Position numbers and translations under genes: made by a program. The notes beneath the pieces are model-generated. The model searched no databases. It was given only the letters and a program-made list of their open reading frames with translations, and was not told the origin of the DNA. A DNA stretch of 64,000 bases, from NCBI GenBank assembly GCA_000827265.1, contig KN834819.1, positions 1 through 64,000 on the forward strand, read 5' to 3'. Of this stretch, positions 50,059 to 63,174 are shown piece after piece. Origin of the DNA: Collybiopsis luxurians FD-317 M1. Taxonomy: Eukaryota; Basidiomycota; Agaricomycetes; Agaricales; Omphalotaceae. The stretch's first letter is position 1, and every line of letters begins with the position of its first letter.

Positions 50059-51345
50059 TCACTCTGATTTCCCGAGAAGAAGGGATACAATAAAAACTGT
50101 AGTGGGGTAAAATGGCTGTTGCGTAGCAGCGATGCTTCAGAAAAATCAATGACAGAGATGGACAGGACAACTGACTAGAATCGTAAGACCTAAAGGTTGG
50201 ATGATCACATCATATGTGTCAAGCAAATTAAAGCCATTGGTCTGAGGCTCAGTTACACTGCCAATGCTAGCGTCCATTGTAATAACATAATATGCTGCCT
50301 AAAAGATTTCATCCAAGGTAAGACACCTTGATGACCAGCTCGCACAAGAACATACCTGGAGAATACAAAATATGACCCCAGATTCTACCACAAACCAGAG
50401 TAATCTTTGTATTTGGTATCCACCGGTGGAGTAAGACTCGTATTCTCGGCCAAAAATATTTGTCATTCTCGAGAGCATTCTTGCCCGATATGCTATAGCT
50501 GATGTGGCCAAGATATTCACCGTCATTGAGAACAGCAAGTAGAAATTGAGCTTGAAAGCTGTTCCGAGACTTTCACCCGGCCCTCCCGAAATCCAAACAA
50601 CGTTGGTTACAATAATTATAACTTAGAATATAGTATCAACATGAATGAAGCAAATCTAATCGGATACGTTTTCTTACCTGCATTGCATACTGCGAGAAAA
50701 ATCCAAAAATATTTCATAACTCTAATTTCCTTCCATAGCGCCCAAGCTCTCCAGATCACCAACGTGTCTGTGATTATGACCTATTTGAACCCGGAAAACC
50801 GAATGAGCCGTGTGGTTACAACCTCGGACAACGAGTAACTCAGCAGGTATCGACGACTAACATTTATTCCGCCGGATGTCCAGTTAATGATGTAGAAAAA
50901 AAGAGACGGAGCTTGTGATTCATCGAGAGCGGTTAGTCCTTGTTGGAGCGAATCGCTGCTATTCGGTTTGATTAAGGTTGTATGGATGTTTGCCAACGGT
51001 ATGAAACAATAGTTGATGAAGGTGAAGATGGAGCTTGTGAGAAGACATAGTTGCAGGACGAGAGCAACCTTCCGAGGGCGGCCTTGAAGTCCTTTCCGAC
51101 TGGATAAGTAAGTCAGTTCAGCGTATCGGGTTTCCGAGTTCAATCCTTACAGTAGTAAGAGGATGGCCAACCCTGAAGTTCCAAGATAAAAACCTAGGGA
51201 TTCCGTCTTCAAGAACTGTCCCTGAATCTATTCAAGGAAGATCAAGGTGCGTACCAAAAAGAATAAGTGTGATAATGCATCCAATAACTGCATTCTTTAT
51301 AGCGTATCCGAGCTCAGGAATGATAGCCAGACCATCTGCTTCCAT
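50059..51345 (-). CDS. Multi-TM membrane protein, family copy 1
   Basis: Seven exons (51345-51255, 51193-51151, 51099-50862, 50780-50678, 50621-50356, 50298-50176, 50115-50059) give 306 aa. About seven hydrophobic helices are predicted. Family landmarks are FYLGTSG after the first span, GLQGRPRKVALVLQL, TDTLVIWRAWALW, WISGGPGESLG, NIFGREYE, LLWFVVESGVIFCILQ and a final YPTVFIVSLLLG. Compared with its paralogs it lacks the intron that normally separates the fifth and sixth exons (fused in 50621-50356). The last intron, with a GTCAGT donor at about 50175, is inferred from the conserved final exon; reading through would instead end at 50146. I know such families as expanded in Agaricomycetes but cannot give a function. 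Confidence 0.85.
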
Positions 51346-52887
51346 GGTCCCAGGTGCAGTTAGACCGACCGGTCCAGTACCAGCGCAATAGCAGCGGCAG
51401 TAATAAGCAGACGCGAGAGAGCGGGAGATGAACCTCCGTCTCGGCTCCGATCTTGTATCATTTTATACAACGCGAAGCAACATTATATGAAATCTTGGTC
51501 GTTAACTATTCGTCTTCCTGTCAAAGTCGTAATCGGTAACCAATGGTGGTGTGGGAAACGATGAGGGTCGCCGCCCCTAATCTGAACTTAATCCTATGTA
51601 GCGCGTGTGGAGCTCATCGACGTTCCGTAATGGGACGAATTGCTGTCTAACAGAAACGCCTTCTAAGAGAATTCGTATTCAGAGCTTGAACCTGCCCGAT
51701 CAGCACTCATACATTGATACAATGATATAATAAAGAGATTTATGTATGATTGATCGTGACAATTAAAAGATTTGCAGAGTGATGGATACGGGACGCGAGT
51801 ATCAACACTTGTCAGCGGGCACTGGTAACAATCACATTGCATAACTGCACGGCGCTTACCCATATCTTATGGTCGCTCTTGCTCCTCAAAAATACTGGAT
51901 GGGTGATGAAATCAATCCTTTACAGCTTTAAGATGAATGAAGCGCAAGAGGAGAGGAAATAATAGCTTCCCTCCCTTACGACCTCAGAAAGGAGAAGATA
52001 GCTGTCAAATGTTAGAACAGGCCGAATACAGTACTCAAAGTGAAACATATTTCCGACCTCTGCATGTATTTCTTTCTGTCAGTCAGTTCATATATATAAT
52101 TATATTTGCTCCATCAAACTACAAAGAACCTGGAAAGCGGATCCTGCAGACTGCAGTTGAAAAAACACCAGGTCTCAAATGGCATTTGAAGGCATCATTG
52201 TAACTGTTACTAAGAAAGAACTTTAGGATTCAGAGGAAGCAGGTAGGATTAGGAATGCAAAGGCTAACGGTATCCTAGTCGCTGTTTTGAGAAGAAAAAT
52301 TATAAACAACGTAGGGTGATATAGAAGCCAGAGTTAAGTCATAGTATTGTGGGAGAATTTGGGACAATGGCAAGTACCCATGGCACAAGTGGCAACATAA
52401 TCTTATCTATATATTGGAAGATGGAAGAGAAGGAGGGGCATCCCATAGTTCTTTATAAACAGAAAGGAACATCATATCGGACAGTCACCGGCTGCACACC
52501 GCTTGACGAAAGCTAGAGTTTATCAGAGAATATGAGAAACTGCACTGCTGGAATGCAGTGACCACTGTCGCCGACTGCCGGGCATAATATTGATTCTGCT
52601 TCGTCTTCCTTCTCTCTAGAACTAAGTAATGCTAAATACGTAAATAAATATTATTCAGACCTGAACATTTCTCTCTCGGATTCAGTGATGCTGTGACTAA
52701 CTCGAATTGAACATAAAATTAAAGGTAATTCTTCCCCCAAATAATATTTGTTACCACCTTTGTAAAGTCATTTTTACCGTTTCATCGCGTGGTCAGGACA
52801 TAAAAGTCAGTGTGGTTGCTACTTGATTTCTAGTTCGCCGAAGTTTTGACTACACATAAGTATAGTACTGTAACTTTGGAAACCATA
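51346..52887. other. Intergenic, no supported gene
   Basis: AT-rich; the frame at 51937-52203 has no domain. Nothing else recognised. Confidence 0.5.
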
Positions 52888-53290
52888 TCCAGCTTTTGAT
52901 TGGAGATACAATGGTGATCTGCAGAGCCTGGGCGATGTGGCAAGAAAATAAATTGATGCAGTTGATCTGGATCATGCGATATGCAATGCAGGTCAGTAAT
53001 TGCCAATAGCTCCAGTTACGATCCTAGCGGCCCAGCGCCTCTTGGGGGTGTCTAATATCTTCTCCGCCACCTTTCAGTAGAATTCCGGAGGGTCGAAAGG
53101 TTTTGCACAAGCATTCCAGCTGAATTTCTACCTGTTATTTTCTCTCACCTTGAGCGTTCTTTCTATGACAGCAATTGCATACGAAGCGCGGTCAGTATGA
53201 GTATTTCATAAAATGGTTCCAGATAATGTCCCGCCCAATATGGTAGATTCGAGATCAACGAATGTCTGTGTATAGGGAATGAATTGTCCA
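52888..53290 (+). pseudogene. Broken multi-TM family copy
   Basis: Matches exons 4 and 5 and part of exon 6 of the gene at 53737-55084. The LIGDTMVICRAWAMW stretch has Trp to Cys in the signature; a frameshift follows before the exon end. The next segment (QLNFYLLFSLTL..) lacks the expected codons at its start, and the exon 6 remnant has a stop. There are no 5' or 3' exons. Confidence 0.75.
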
Positions 53291-53736
53291 TATTCCATAT
53301 TAGAGCAGATGCTTCGATTGCGATTGCTTCAAAATTTCTTTCTCAACCCTTCCCTTGAGAAATTCAGTGTCACTTTGAAGTGCTAAAGTGTCACCTGCAC
53401 CCGACGCTTTTCCGAGGTCTCAATTTCCACAATTCGTTGCTTCTCTATCTTCTGGCCTCGTATATGCCACGCGCGCTGCGCGATGGCCTACTTTCTGATG
53501 AACAGTAGCACGTGGACTGTTGCTGCCAGCGCCCATTCTTCGACATATGTCTAACAAACCTGTCGTAACATCGACTGTGTATATACATTATACATTACAC
53601 AGCCTTGATTTCGTATAAAAGACTTGAATCGATATCCAAATTTCCGTCATCTGGCAGGTCAGCTAGGGCAGCGAGCGATCTGCGTGGACTCCTTCGTTTC
53701 TCCCCCTTCCCCTTTGCCCTTTGACTCTTACTACGA

Positions 53737-55084
53737 ATGAATGAAGACGATCTGACTCACATTTTACAGTTGGGATATAATGAAAGAAACTCATTAGCCA
53801 GACAGGTCCTGGTATCTGTGTTTTTCGGTGCGCGATGTTTGTCGGATCAGCTTCAAGTGACGTAGTTACTTAGAGAAGTCTTTAGGATTTTATATTGCAA
53901 CTTCAGGAATAGCTATTCGACTTTTAGTGTAAGAATGAGAACCGCTTTTATTCGACTGATTTGATACGCTGGACTTACCAAAAATGTCTGAAGCCGAACA
54001 GGACTACGTACACGTCCTCAACAAATTGCTCTATTCCTACAACTTTGTCTCCTTGTAAACTGCATCTGCGCCTTCCTCAGTAGCTGCATGATAGTCTTCA
54101 TGGGCATTCATTCAATCTTTATGACGGGCGCAGACCTCAGCTTACAAGATAGAATAGCCGCGCTCGGAAAATCGAAGGTTCGGAATAATTTTTCCAGGAC
54201 TTTCTTTTGGTCAGGCAGTATAAATGTCAGTCGAGTTGCTAATTTCATCTCTGATATGCTGGAACTTTATAGTATACTGATCCTTTCCAACCGTAATCAG
54301 TTGTTGATTGGAGATACGTTAGTCCTCTGGAGGGCTTGGGCGATATGGAGAGACAATAGATGGGTACAGTTACTCTGGATCGTGTTAGCGATATTCAATG
54401 CGGGTTGGCAGCAACATTGTTATACTCTTCTCTACTATAACCCTCTAACTCATCTCAAAAGTGATCAACATTTTGTCCCTCACTGTTACTGTTTGGAGTT
54501 CCGGAGGGCCGAGTGAAAGTTTTGGAAGAGCATTTGAGCTGAATTTCTACCTGTTCACTTCTCTTGCTGTGAACGTCCTTGCTACGGTAGCAATTACATA
54601 CAAAGCATGGTGAGTGAGTATTTTGATTACATGCTTCCACATAATATCCCGTACAATAGGTTACATTCAAGATTAACCAATGTCTTTGGAAAAGAATATA
54701 AGCGTGATTCTGGTGGCGCATCTCGAGTCGAAAAGGTGCTCTGGGTGGTAGTAGAATCTGGAGTTGTTTTTTGCATTCTGCAAGTGAGTCTCTGAGTAAC
54801 TTTCCAGTTGTCTTAAAATGAATGAAAATTCTTTTCATGTTTTTAGACAGTATTCTATGCAATTTCCATGGCGTCCAGTATGTCCAGCATAAATAGTTCT
54901 GCTACTAGTCTTTTGCAGTTGTACGATGCCTTCATCCAACCATTTGGAATTGTTATTCTGGTGAGCCATATCCCGGAGGATCTGGTCTCCGCTGACTGAT
55001 GATAACCTACTTACGCGCATATAATAGCCTTTTTATCCAACTGTAGTCTTCATAGTAACGATCTTGGTTGGAAGATCTTCATAA
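53737..55084 (+). CDS. Multi-TM membrane protein, family copy 2
   Basis: Eight exons (53737-53827, 53886-53928, 53994-54225, 54301-54403, 54462-54609, 54660-54783, 54847-54960, 55028-55084) join into 303 aa. Family landmarks include FYIATSG, RPQQIALFLQLCLL, IGDTLVLWRAWAIW, SSGGPSESFG, NVFGKEYK, VLWVVVESGVVFCILQ and a final YPTVVFIVTILVG. The N-terminal segment is less hydrophobic than in the paralogs, so the first span may be weak. It lies tail-to-head with copy 3, just downstream. Function unknown. Confidence 0.85.
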
Positions 55085-55885
55085 CAATACTGTCCGTGCC
55101 CGCATGCTACCGTTGAGTCGAGTGCTCACTGCGAGCATAAACGCAGTCCATGGTTACGGTCTATGCAGAGTTGTGTTGGACTTTTGCACCATATGTGGAA
55201 CAGGATAATCCCCAATTCTGTCGTCCATCTTCCTCGCTCCCCTTTTCGATTATCTAGTCCATAAGAACGCCAGAGGAAAAGGACGGTATAACTTGATTCA
55301 AAATCCTACTCTGGAAAGCGTATTTAAAGCTTAAATTGAAATTTTGGCTGTGCATATAATGTTGGGTCCATATGTAGTATGACATTGACACATGTACTGA
55401 TGAGAATAGTCAACATATCTGCGAAACCGAACGAGGAATTCGCTTTGTACTGGTCACTTATTGCATGTAATGTACTCTAACTTTGACCACCATCGACATC
55501 ATTGATCGTTCCGAATCCTGTAACCATCGTCACATTCTGTCCAAGGTTGCGGCGGAATACGATTAAATTTCAATATGCAGTAACTCCAAGAAGATCAGGG
55601 AGGTTCTGACACGTATTTCACATACTTAGTTAAACACGGTGTCAATGCTCGTTTCTGACTAACACAGGAAAACTGTATTCATTCCATATAAAAAGCAGAA
55701 CAGGGAGGTTCCAATATAGTCCAACACGGTATAGTTCGCGCCCTACACTTGGGAAACCTTATTCCCGCCTTATAAGGAGCACGATATCGATGCCCAGGGA
55801 GTATTGAGATAGTCCATTGCGGTCGCGTGGCAAACTTAGACATCTCATCCCATTTGCTCAACTTCTCAAGTTTCCTCTCTTAGCT

Positions 55886-57207
55886 ATGCCAGAGGGATTC
55901 CGGCAAGATACAGATGATCTGGCCAGTCTTTTTGCCCTGGGGTATTTTACGAGGGCCCAGACGGCTGTATGCATCATTATATTTGTTCTTTTTGGTTTGT
56001 GATTTTCTTTGAATCTACTCGAGTATATGAACGAAGTTCGTGCCAGGTCTTTATTTTGGCGCTTCGACATTTGCTATTCATTTCATCATGTAAGTATTGA
56101 GCAGTTCAACGTCCTTAATCGGACTCAGTCGTTCTCATTCTCATTAATGCAGCCAGCACGGAGTTCAAAGTCGTCCTCGGCAGATTGCTCTTGTCCTGCA
56201 GCTTTGTCTCCTTGTGAGCACCACTTGTGCCTTCATCAGTGCCTGTATAACGCCATTGGCGGACATTCGTACACTCTTCATTCATCCGGACACCAGTCAT
56301 TCTCTCGATGAAAGGGCACTCGCTTTCTTTGAATCAATAACCTCAGCTCCTATATACCTCACCATTGCGTGGTCGAGCAGCCTGAATGTCAGTCATTCCA
56401 AATTCTGCCATGTCGTTCGGCTACTTATTTATCGTGATAGCTTTTAATTGGTGATATATTGGTGATCTGGAGAGCCTGGGCACTATGGCGGGGGAAAAAG
56501 TGGATTCAACGGTTCTGGATCTTCTTGGCCATATGCAACACAGGTCGGTGCATATCATTAATCAGATTATTTCACCTTTATTCACTTTTCCGAAGTGTTC
56601 ACTTTTTTATGTGTCACTATTTGGTTTCATAGTGGAGGCCCAGGTGAAAGTCTAGGAACAGCAATTAAGAATAATTTCTACTGGCTTTTTTCCTTGGGTT
56701 TAAATATAGCGGCTACTCTATCAACTGCATACAAAACGTGGTCAGTTGAAATGTGTTCCGCAGATACTCTCTGCTAATATCTAATACTCGACTTGTAGGA
56801 CTCTCTCTCGAAGGACAAACATCTTCGGCAAGGAATATACAAGTGATATTGGTGTATCTGTAGTAAAAAGAGTGCTCTGGGCTTTGCTGGAATATGGAAT
56901 TGCATTTTCCATCCTTCAGGTGAATTTTCCTTTCTCTACTCAGAACTTTTCAAGAGCTCAAAATATGTCTGGATATTAGGCGGTGTACTATGCATTGGCG
57001 ATGACAGTTGGCTTGTCCAAGGTTGAGAGCCAACATTTTGATTTGTTTGAGGCGTTTAGTACTGTCCTGCAACCTCTTACTCTAATGGTTCTAGTGTGTT
57101 TCATTTGCTGAGCCTGTATTCTATGGTCTTTTCTGATAAGCATTTAACAGCCCTTCTATCCTACCGCAGTCTTTATAGTTTCCCATCTGATCGGACAAGC
57201 TGAATAA
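55886..57207 (+). CDS. Multi-TM membrane protein, family copy 3
   Basis: Eight exons (55886-55994, 56047-56089, 56153-56387, 56441-56543, 56596-56740, 56799-56919, 56980-57093, 57151-57207) give 308 aa without a stop. Exons 2, 4, 7 and 8 have exactly the same lengths (43, 103, 114 and 57 nt) as in copy 2, showing recent common ancestry. Landmarks include LYFGAST, RPRQIALVLQLCLLV, IGDILVIWRAWALW, HSGGPGESLG, NIFGKEYT, VLWALLEYGIAFSILQ and YPTAVFIVSHLIG. It has Tyr for Ser in the usual VESG segment. Function unknown. Confidence 0.85.
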
Positions 57208-58536
57208 TGCTAAATATATCACTGTACCAGCAACAGCGCCGGAACGGTGGGTCCAAGACCATCGGGTTTGAGTGTACATATACAGTATTTAAGTAAAGCA
57301 ATTACAACAGTTACTCAATACAGCGATAATTAACGAGATGTACTACTGCGCGGTGAATGTGGAGACCGAAATACTTAACCCAAAATTGGCTCATACTGCA
57401 TAGAGCCTCTTCATCAGAGTATCGGAGCTACAGGGAGTATGAATCACTGATGTAGGAAGGAAGCTTGTTTATTACCCAAACAGTCCATGGAGAGAAACTC
57501 GTATTGATATCCAATTTATCTATGACGCGGATGAACGAATCCCTCATTGTCAATTCTTGATTGTCACAATTTGTCAGTAATATATAACTGTGTAGGAACT
57601 GGATAGTTCTTCACCAAACTTTCACAGGGCATAGGCAACATGAGTCAATGGTCCAGAATCTCTGGGGTGGTTTTGAAGACATAACAAAATTGCCAGGCCC
57701 TCGCCGATGAAGTATTTCAGAATCATATGCGCGCGCTTATTTGATATCAACAGCACAAATTGTCAAAGTGTTTGAGAACCATTTACTTTGAGTGAAATTC
57801 ATGGTGTCTAGGATACTTCTGTGCGTCTTTGGAGTAAGCTGTAAGATTTTTGTGTCTCAAAACTGGGTTGTTCTTCCCCTAAAAATCAAGAAAGTAGTCT
57901 CATGCATGTGAAGACTTATTTTTGCAAATTTCAATAAGTTTTGCCACTCATGGTAAATTTATGAAGAACAGATAGAAGTAAATTTCTATGAAATCCCACT
58001 CTTTTCACAGTAAGTTTTCCATAAGTTTACTGTGTTAGTTAACAACTTAACATGCAGTGTTTTGTAATCTTTTGGCATTGTTTTGTGAAATCAACAATGA
58101 ATAATTTGGCCATTGAAGCCAGATAAGTATACAAAAAAAGTTTTGTAAGACAAGGGCCAAATTACTGAATGCTTCCATAGAAGGAAAAGTGCAAGTGAAA
58201 GGATTCCAATTCCTTAAATGTGTGTGATCAAAATTTCCCAGGTGTCACTACTTTCGCAAAGCACCGTAAGTGCTTTGGGGTAAAGACTGAGTCTTAATAC
58301 ACTTTTCAAGAATCAGAAGTTACTGCAAGCACTCCGAGCTGTGAGCTCCTGGTGGGCCTTGATCTTACCAGACTGTAGTAGATATATACAATGTGTGGGC
58401 TAAGATCCTGCAAGGCTGTTGTATGCAAGGTCACGATTCTATGAACTGAAAAGCTGATCTGCCACACTATGACAATCCTTTCCAGCCTGATCTCCACATT
58501 GTGAAATCCCTCCTTTTAAATCTGTACATACAACAC
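57208..58536. other. Intergenic, no supported gene
   Basis: AT-rich spacer between convergently transcribed copies 3 and 4; no frame or repeat of note. Confidence 0.5.
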
Positions 58537-59889
58537 TTAATTTTCTGAATTTCCAAGGAGAAGGGATACTGCAAAGACTGCCGTGGGATAATATGGCTGC
58601 TACACATTTCAGAAGACTCCAAATGGTAATGAGCTACATCTTACCAGTAGCATGAGTGCCAAGGGTTGTATGATAGCATTATATGCATCAAAGAAATTCA
58701 AACTACTGGATATGGCAGAGGCTATTGCAACAGCATAAAAGGCTGCCTAGAAAATTCAATTGGAAGAAAAATTTTGCAAATTATGATAACAACCAGAAAG
58801 TGGTCTTTAGTACTGCTCACCTGCAGAAGGCAAAAGATGAACCCAGATTCAACTACAAACCAGAGTACTTTGTGAACTGGTGTTCCATAAGTTTTGGATC
58901 GAGACTTGTATTCTTTGCCGAAGACATTCCTCCACTTTGAGTAAGCCCTGGATGTCACCAAGCAGCGAAATTAAGCAAGCAATTCTATGAGAGATCTCTC
59001 CACGCTGACCTCGCCTTGTATGCAATAGCCGAAGTGGACAGCGCATTGAGTGTCATAGAAACTAGCAAAAAGAGGTTAAGCTTGAACGCTGTCGCAAGAC
59101 TTTCATGGGGTTCTCCGGTAATCCAAATGACGTTGGTCAAGACAATCACCACTTTGTAAGAGGGTAAAATCAGTGGAGTCGAGCACAGCAAGCGGTCATA
59201 GTCGCATACCTGCATTACCGATTGATAGAAAAATACAAAGCCATTTCGCGAATTTCTTTTCCCTCCATACCGCCCAAGCTCTCCACATCACCAACGTGTC
59301 AGCAATTATGATCTGTGGGAATCAAGGGAGGTCAAAGCTCGTAATTCTAGCAGATACCTTGGTAAATATCATTGACTGACATTTATCCCACCAGATAACC
59401 AATTGATAATGTAGAAAAAAAGGGACGGGGCCTGTAACTCTTGAAAGGCGTTTAATTTTTCTTCGAGTGAATCGTGACTTGCGTCTGGCTGAATTACAAT
59501 CGTTTGAATTTGTGACAGCGGCGTTGCACAAAAGTCGATGAAGGTAAGAGCGGAGCTTATAAGGAGACAGCATTGAAGAAGGAGAACAATCAGGTGAGGG
59601 CGACTTGGAACTCCTTTCTGGCTATGTAAGATATTTTTGAAAAAGGGAAGTTGCTTCAGTATGTCGAGGTGCATTGAGACCAGGCCCAAGCCTTACATCA
59701 AAAGGTTGATGACGAATCCTGCAGCTCCGAGGTAAAACCCTGCCAAGTTTTTCAGTCAGGAACTTGTCATTGCAGTCGAATCTATGGATATTGCGAACCA
59801 AAAAGGACAAACGTGACGATACTCCCGACAACCGCATTACTTATCACGTATCCCAACTTCAAAGTGATTTCCGGGTCATCAGTATCCAT
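58537..59889 (-). CDS. Multi-TM membrane protein, family copy 4
   Basis: Eight minus-strand exons join from ATG at 59889-59887 to TAA at 58539-58537. Landmarks are FYLGAAG, GVPSRPHLIVLLLQ, ADTLVMWRAWAVW, WITGEPHESLA, NVFGKEYK, VLWFVVESGFIFCLLQ and a final YPTAVFAVSLLLG, about 305 aa. The exon 5 to exon 6 junction uses the AG at about 58953; the nearer AG would shift the frame. It is most like copy 1 (50059-51345), sharing LQAPSLFFYIINW and SGGIN wording, although the two lie at opposite ends of the group. Function unknown. Confidence 0.83.
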
Positions 59890-62800
59890 ACGAGGGAGTA
59901 GGACCAGTTCAGGGCTACAGGTGGAAGAACAAATTCTCCGAGGGATCGTTGACTGTGCGCTGTAGGCTCAGCGCTCAAGCCCGGGTCCCTTTATAAACTT
60001 ATAGATATTGTACTCAAAAAGGCTGTATTCTGAGAATCCATTTGGTTCTTTGGACGCCTCGGCACCCCGGAACGACAGGGACGCGGGAAGTTCTTCTCCG
60101 TTCCAAGCTCAATGAGTGTCAAAAAAACTGACAGTTCGCTGGCTGTCCTGAAACGCCGCTTGTATTGAAGATCGGCACCCGTCGACGTTAATTTTAAGTG
60201 ACCAATGTGAAGGAAACCCATATGCACTGAATCTATATTGAGGTTACCTTAAATTCCGAAACTGTAGAGTTATCTCCGCTTCGCCGACTGAGACCGATAA
60301 TCTGTTCCTGCCGAACAGATATCAGGAACAAAATTAGGTTGGCTCGGAAGAGCACTCTTCTACACTTCTTTCGAAGGAATTGAAGTTCTGCTACAGGGAA
60401 GAGTGTCATTCGGCATAAGCAATCCTCAAATAAAATAGCACCCACAGCAGCCAAGACGAACAGGTCAGAGCTAAGCGAGGAATCTAGTGAGGTTCGAGCA
60501 GCCGTTTACCCGTACCATGCCAAAGCCTCAATGTGCAAGAACCTTATTCTTACTGCAGGAGCTTTTTGAGCATAGCCGCTAATGATGCGCTAGATGAAGC
60601 GTCCTCATTATGTACATGTCCATGCTTCTCGCGTCAATAATGGGACCGAACAGCGAGTGCCTCTGTATCATCGCATGGAGCTTTCTAAGTAAGCACTTTT
60701 CGCTACCTGATAGAGAGCTCCTGGGAGGGGGATCGACGAAGGTTCTAGCTTCCTTCGAGTCGGAGCTCACCCGGTTCTCCTCGTTTGGGCAGCTCGCAAG
60801 ACCGAGTTAGGTATTAGAGTGGGAAGGTTAATACCAAAATCGAAGACGGTTCGGCTTTTGGCGAAGTCTCTGTCTTTATGACGAAAAATTATGGGTCACC
60901 TTATGATGGCAACTGACACATCTGGAGGGTGAAGGATTAAAAAGGAGAGCCGTAGGGATACTCGCTTTATTGATAGGCGACCTCATCTTCTGATCAGAGT
61001 TCTTTCACCTCGGCACGAATGGGGTTTCGTCTGGACATGTACGTACATCCATTCTCACTGGACGAAGATAGCTAGCTGTTTTTCCAGCCAGGGTTTGTCC
61101 CTTCTCTGGCACCAATCGGCACTGGAGGCCCTGCTGAATACACATGTAAGTTTTACTCCAGGCTCAAGGGGCACAGAGACAATGCCCTGAAATGCTCCCG
61201 GCGCTGATGTTAAGATGCGATTTCATCGTCAGAGACCTATGTAGTAGCGTCAAGTCTGTCAGCATGCGATTCACTCACTTGATGTCCTGACCAATATGAT
61301 GCCATTTACTATTTCATGGAGACGGGGGAGTAGGGTAGTCGGTTTTTTAGTGCAGGGGCAGAATGACCTTCAATGACGATTCCCCAGTGCATGGGATGCT
61401 AGGCGTACCGTCAAACCCGAGCTGTATTCATAATTTCTAATAAAATTGGGAGAACACCTGCAATACTGAACGCCGAAATTAGGCTGTGTGGGGCTCCGGC
61501 ACTCTGGTTCCCCAATCTAAGCTCAAAAAATGAAGCATATAGAAGCATAGGCATACATGCCATATTACACCGAGATTTCCTCTATTCTCGCCCCTTCCTC
61601 GCTCAACCTATGCCAGTGTTCAACTGCCAGCTCCTGTGACCTATTTGACACCTCCATTAAGTTCTTCGCTGCCTCGTGCTTTCTCAATCTGAACGACAGC
61701 TGTGCTTGTTTGCGAAAAAGCTAGACCATAATATCAATACTGAATTAGACAGTTAGTATCAAGACCGACACTGAACAGAAAACGTCTTGACTCTTGGCGG
61801 TACCTGTGGCGCGGTACTGTCGAAGTAGGCGCTGGTTAAGCGCCGGCTGCGCGCTCCACCTTGAACCTCGCACACCATCACCCCATGCATCCATTCCCCC
61901 ATATTCGTCCTGGTCACAGCTTGACGCGCCAAAACACTTTCAGGAACTTGGTGAGCGGCCCTAAATTCAGATAGAAATCGATCCAGCTTAACGTTGGTCC
62001 GCTTAGGCTTTGGGTTTCACCGGAGCCATGTGTGTTGCCGCTTTTGCGCTATATGAGTCCAAGAAATACGTCGAAGGTAGAAGGAGAGCAGATTTGGAGA
62101 TTTACGATGCAGGTAAGCTTTCGAATGTATTTTGGTTTCGCAATGAGTTGGGTTAAGGAAATTTTAGTGGTTGCCCAGCAGCGATTGGCGAACGGCGAAA
62201 AGAATAGATCAGAATGATTCTTCCTCTCGTACCACCTAAATAGAGTGCCAACGTGTTGTTCGTCTTGGCCAGTGGGATTCTTCGGCGATATCTATCTACA
62301 AAAGCAAGCGGCGAAGCTGGGGCTTATCGTATCTTTTTTTCAAGATGTTTCACCCAGCAGATTCTCCTAAAAAGCCTTTCATTTGCTGCACAGCACACTC
62401 AAAGGGTATTCTTTCCCCTGGTCCTTCTGCTCATACATCAAATTCAGCAGAAATATGGAAACGGTCCGCCGGTCGAGGAGGTAGCGGAAGAAGATTCAAA
62501 GAAGGTTCTGCGGCGGAAAGGAGTTCATTCTTATTCATATAGTGCCTTTGAAATTGATAAAGGAAGGTAGGGCACATAGACCGCGAACGTGTTGTATCGA
62601 ATGGTATATTTGTTGAACCCTACAGTCCTTACGTTCCCCTTCGTGCGTGAACTTTAGTCTTCCACCTCAAGACGTCATTGTCTACGTCGTCGTTGATGAA
62701 GCACCTTTTCAATGCTTGTTGTCATCAAAACAAGCCCTTGGTAACCCACGACGGGCTAATTCTCAGTTCAAGTTTGCTTTTCCTCAATGTGTTGCACTAC

Positions 62801-63174
62801 CGTGAGGGAGTTCCTTGCGTGCAGAATACTGACATTTTTCTGTGTAGTGGTTGCAGCACCCTCGTCTCGACTCACTATTCTCTTTCACTTGCAGAGCTGT
62901 ATGTTCCGCACTCAATATCTACTTCCGTAACGAATATGAGAATCTGATTGCGACTGTATTATTGATTTTAGCCTAACGACCCAGGGTCTTCGCTAACTCA
63001 ACAGCGACCCACGGCTGACCGCACACCTTTCTATAAGATGGGCTAGTCAATGAAGGTAGACGTGATTTTTTTCCCTTTCCTTCAATCCTTCTCCTTCGTT
63101 TTTCTTCCCACTCGTTTACTTGCCCTCGACTGCCAACCTGACGCGTTTCCTTGGGACCAGCGGTTAACCTCACA
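59890..63174. other. Intergenic, no confident gene
   Basis: Open, protein-like segments exist on the minus strand at about 61810-62010 (QVPESVLARQAV..) and on the plus strand at about 62450-62570 (VEEVAEEDSKKVLRR..) and 62670-62930 (with a CSGC motif). I could not join any into a full gene or assign a family. They may be exons of missed genes. Confidence 0.35.
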
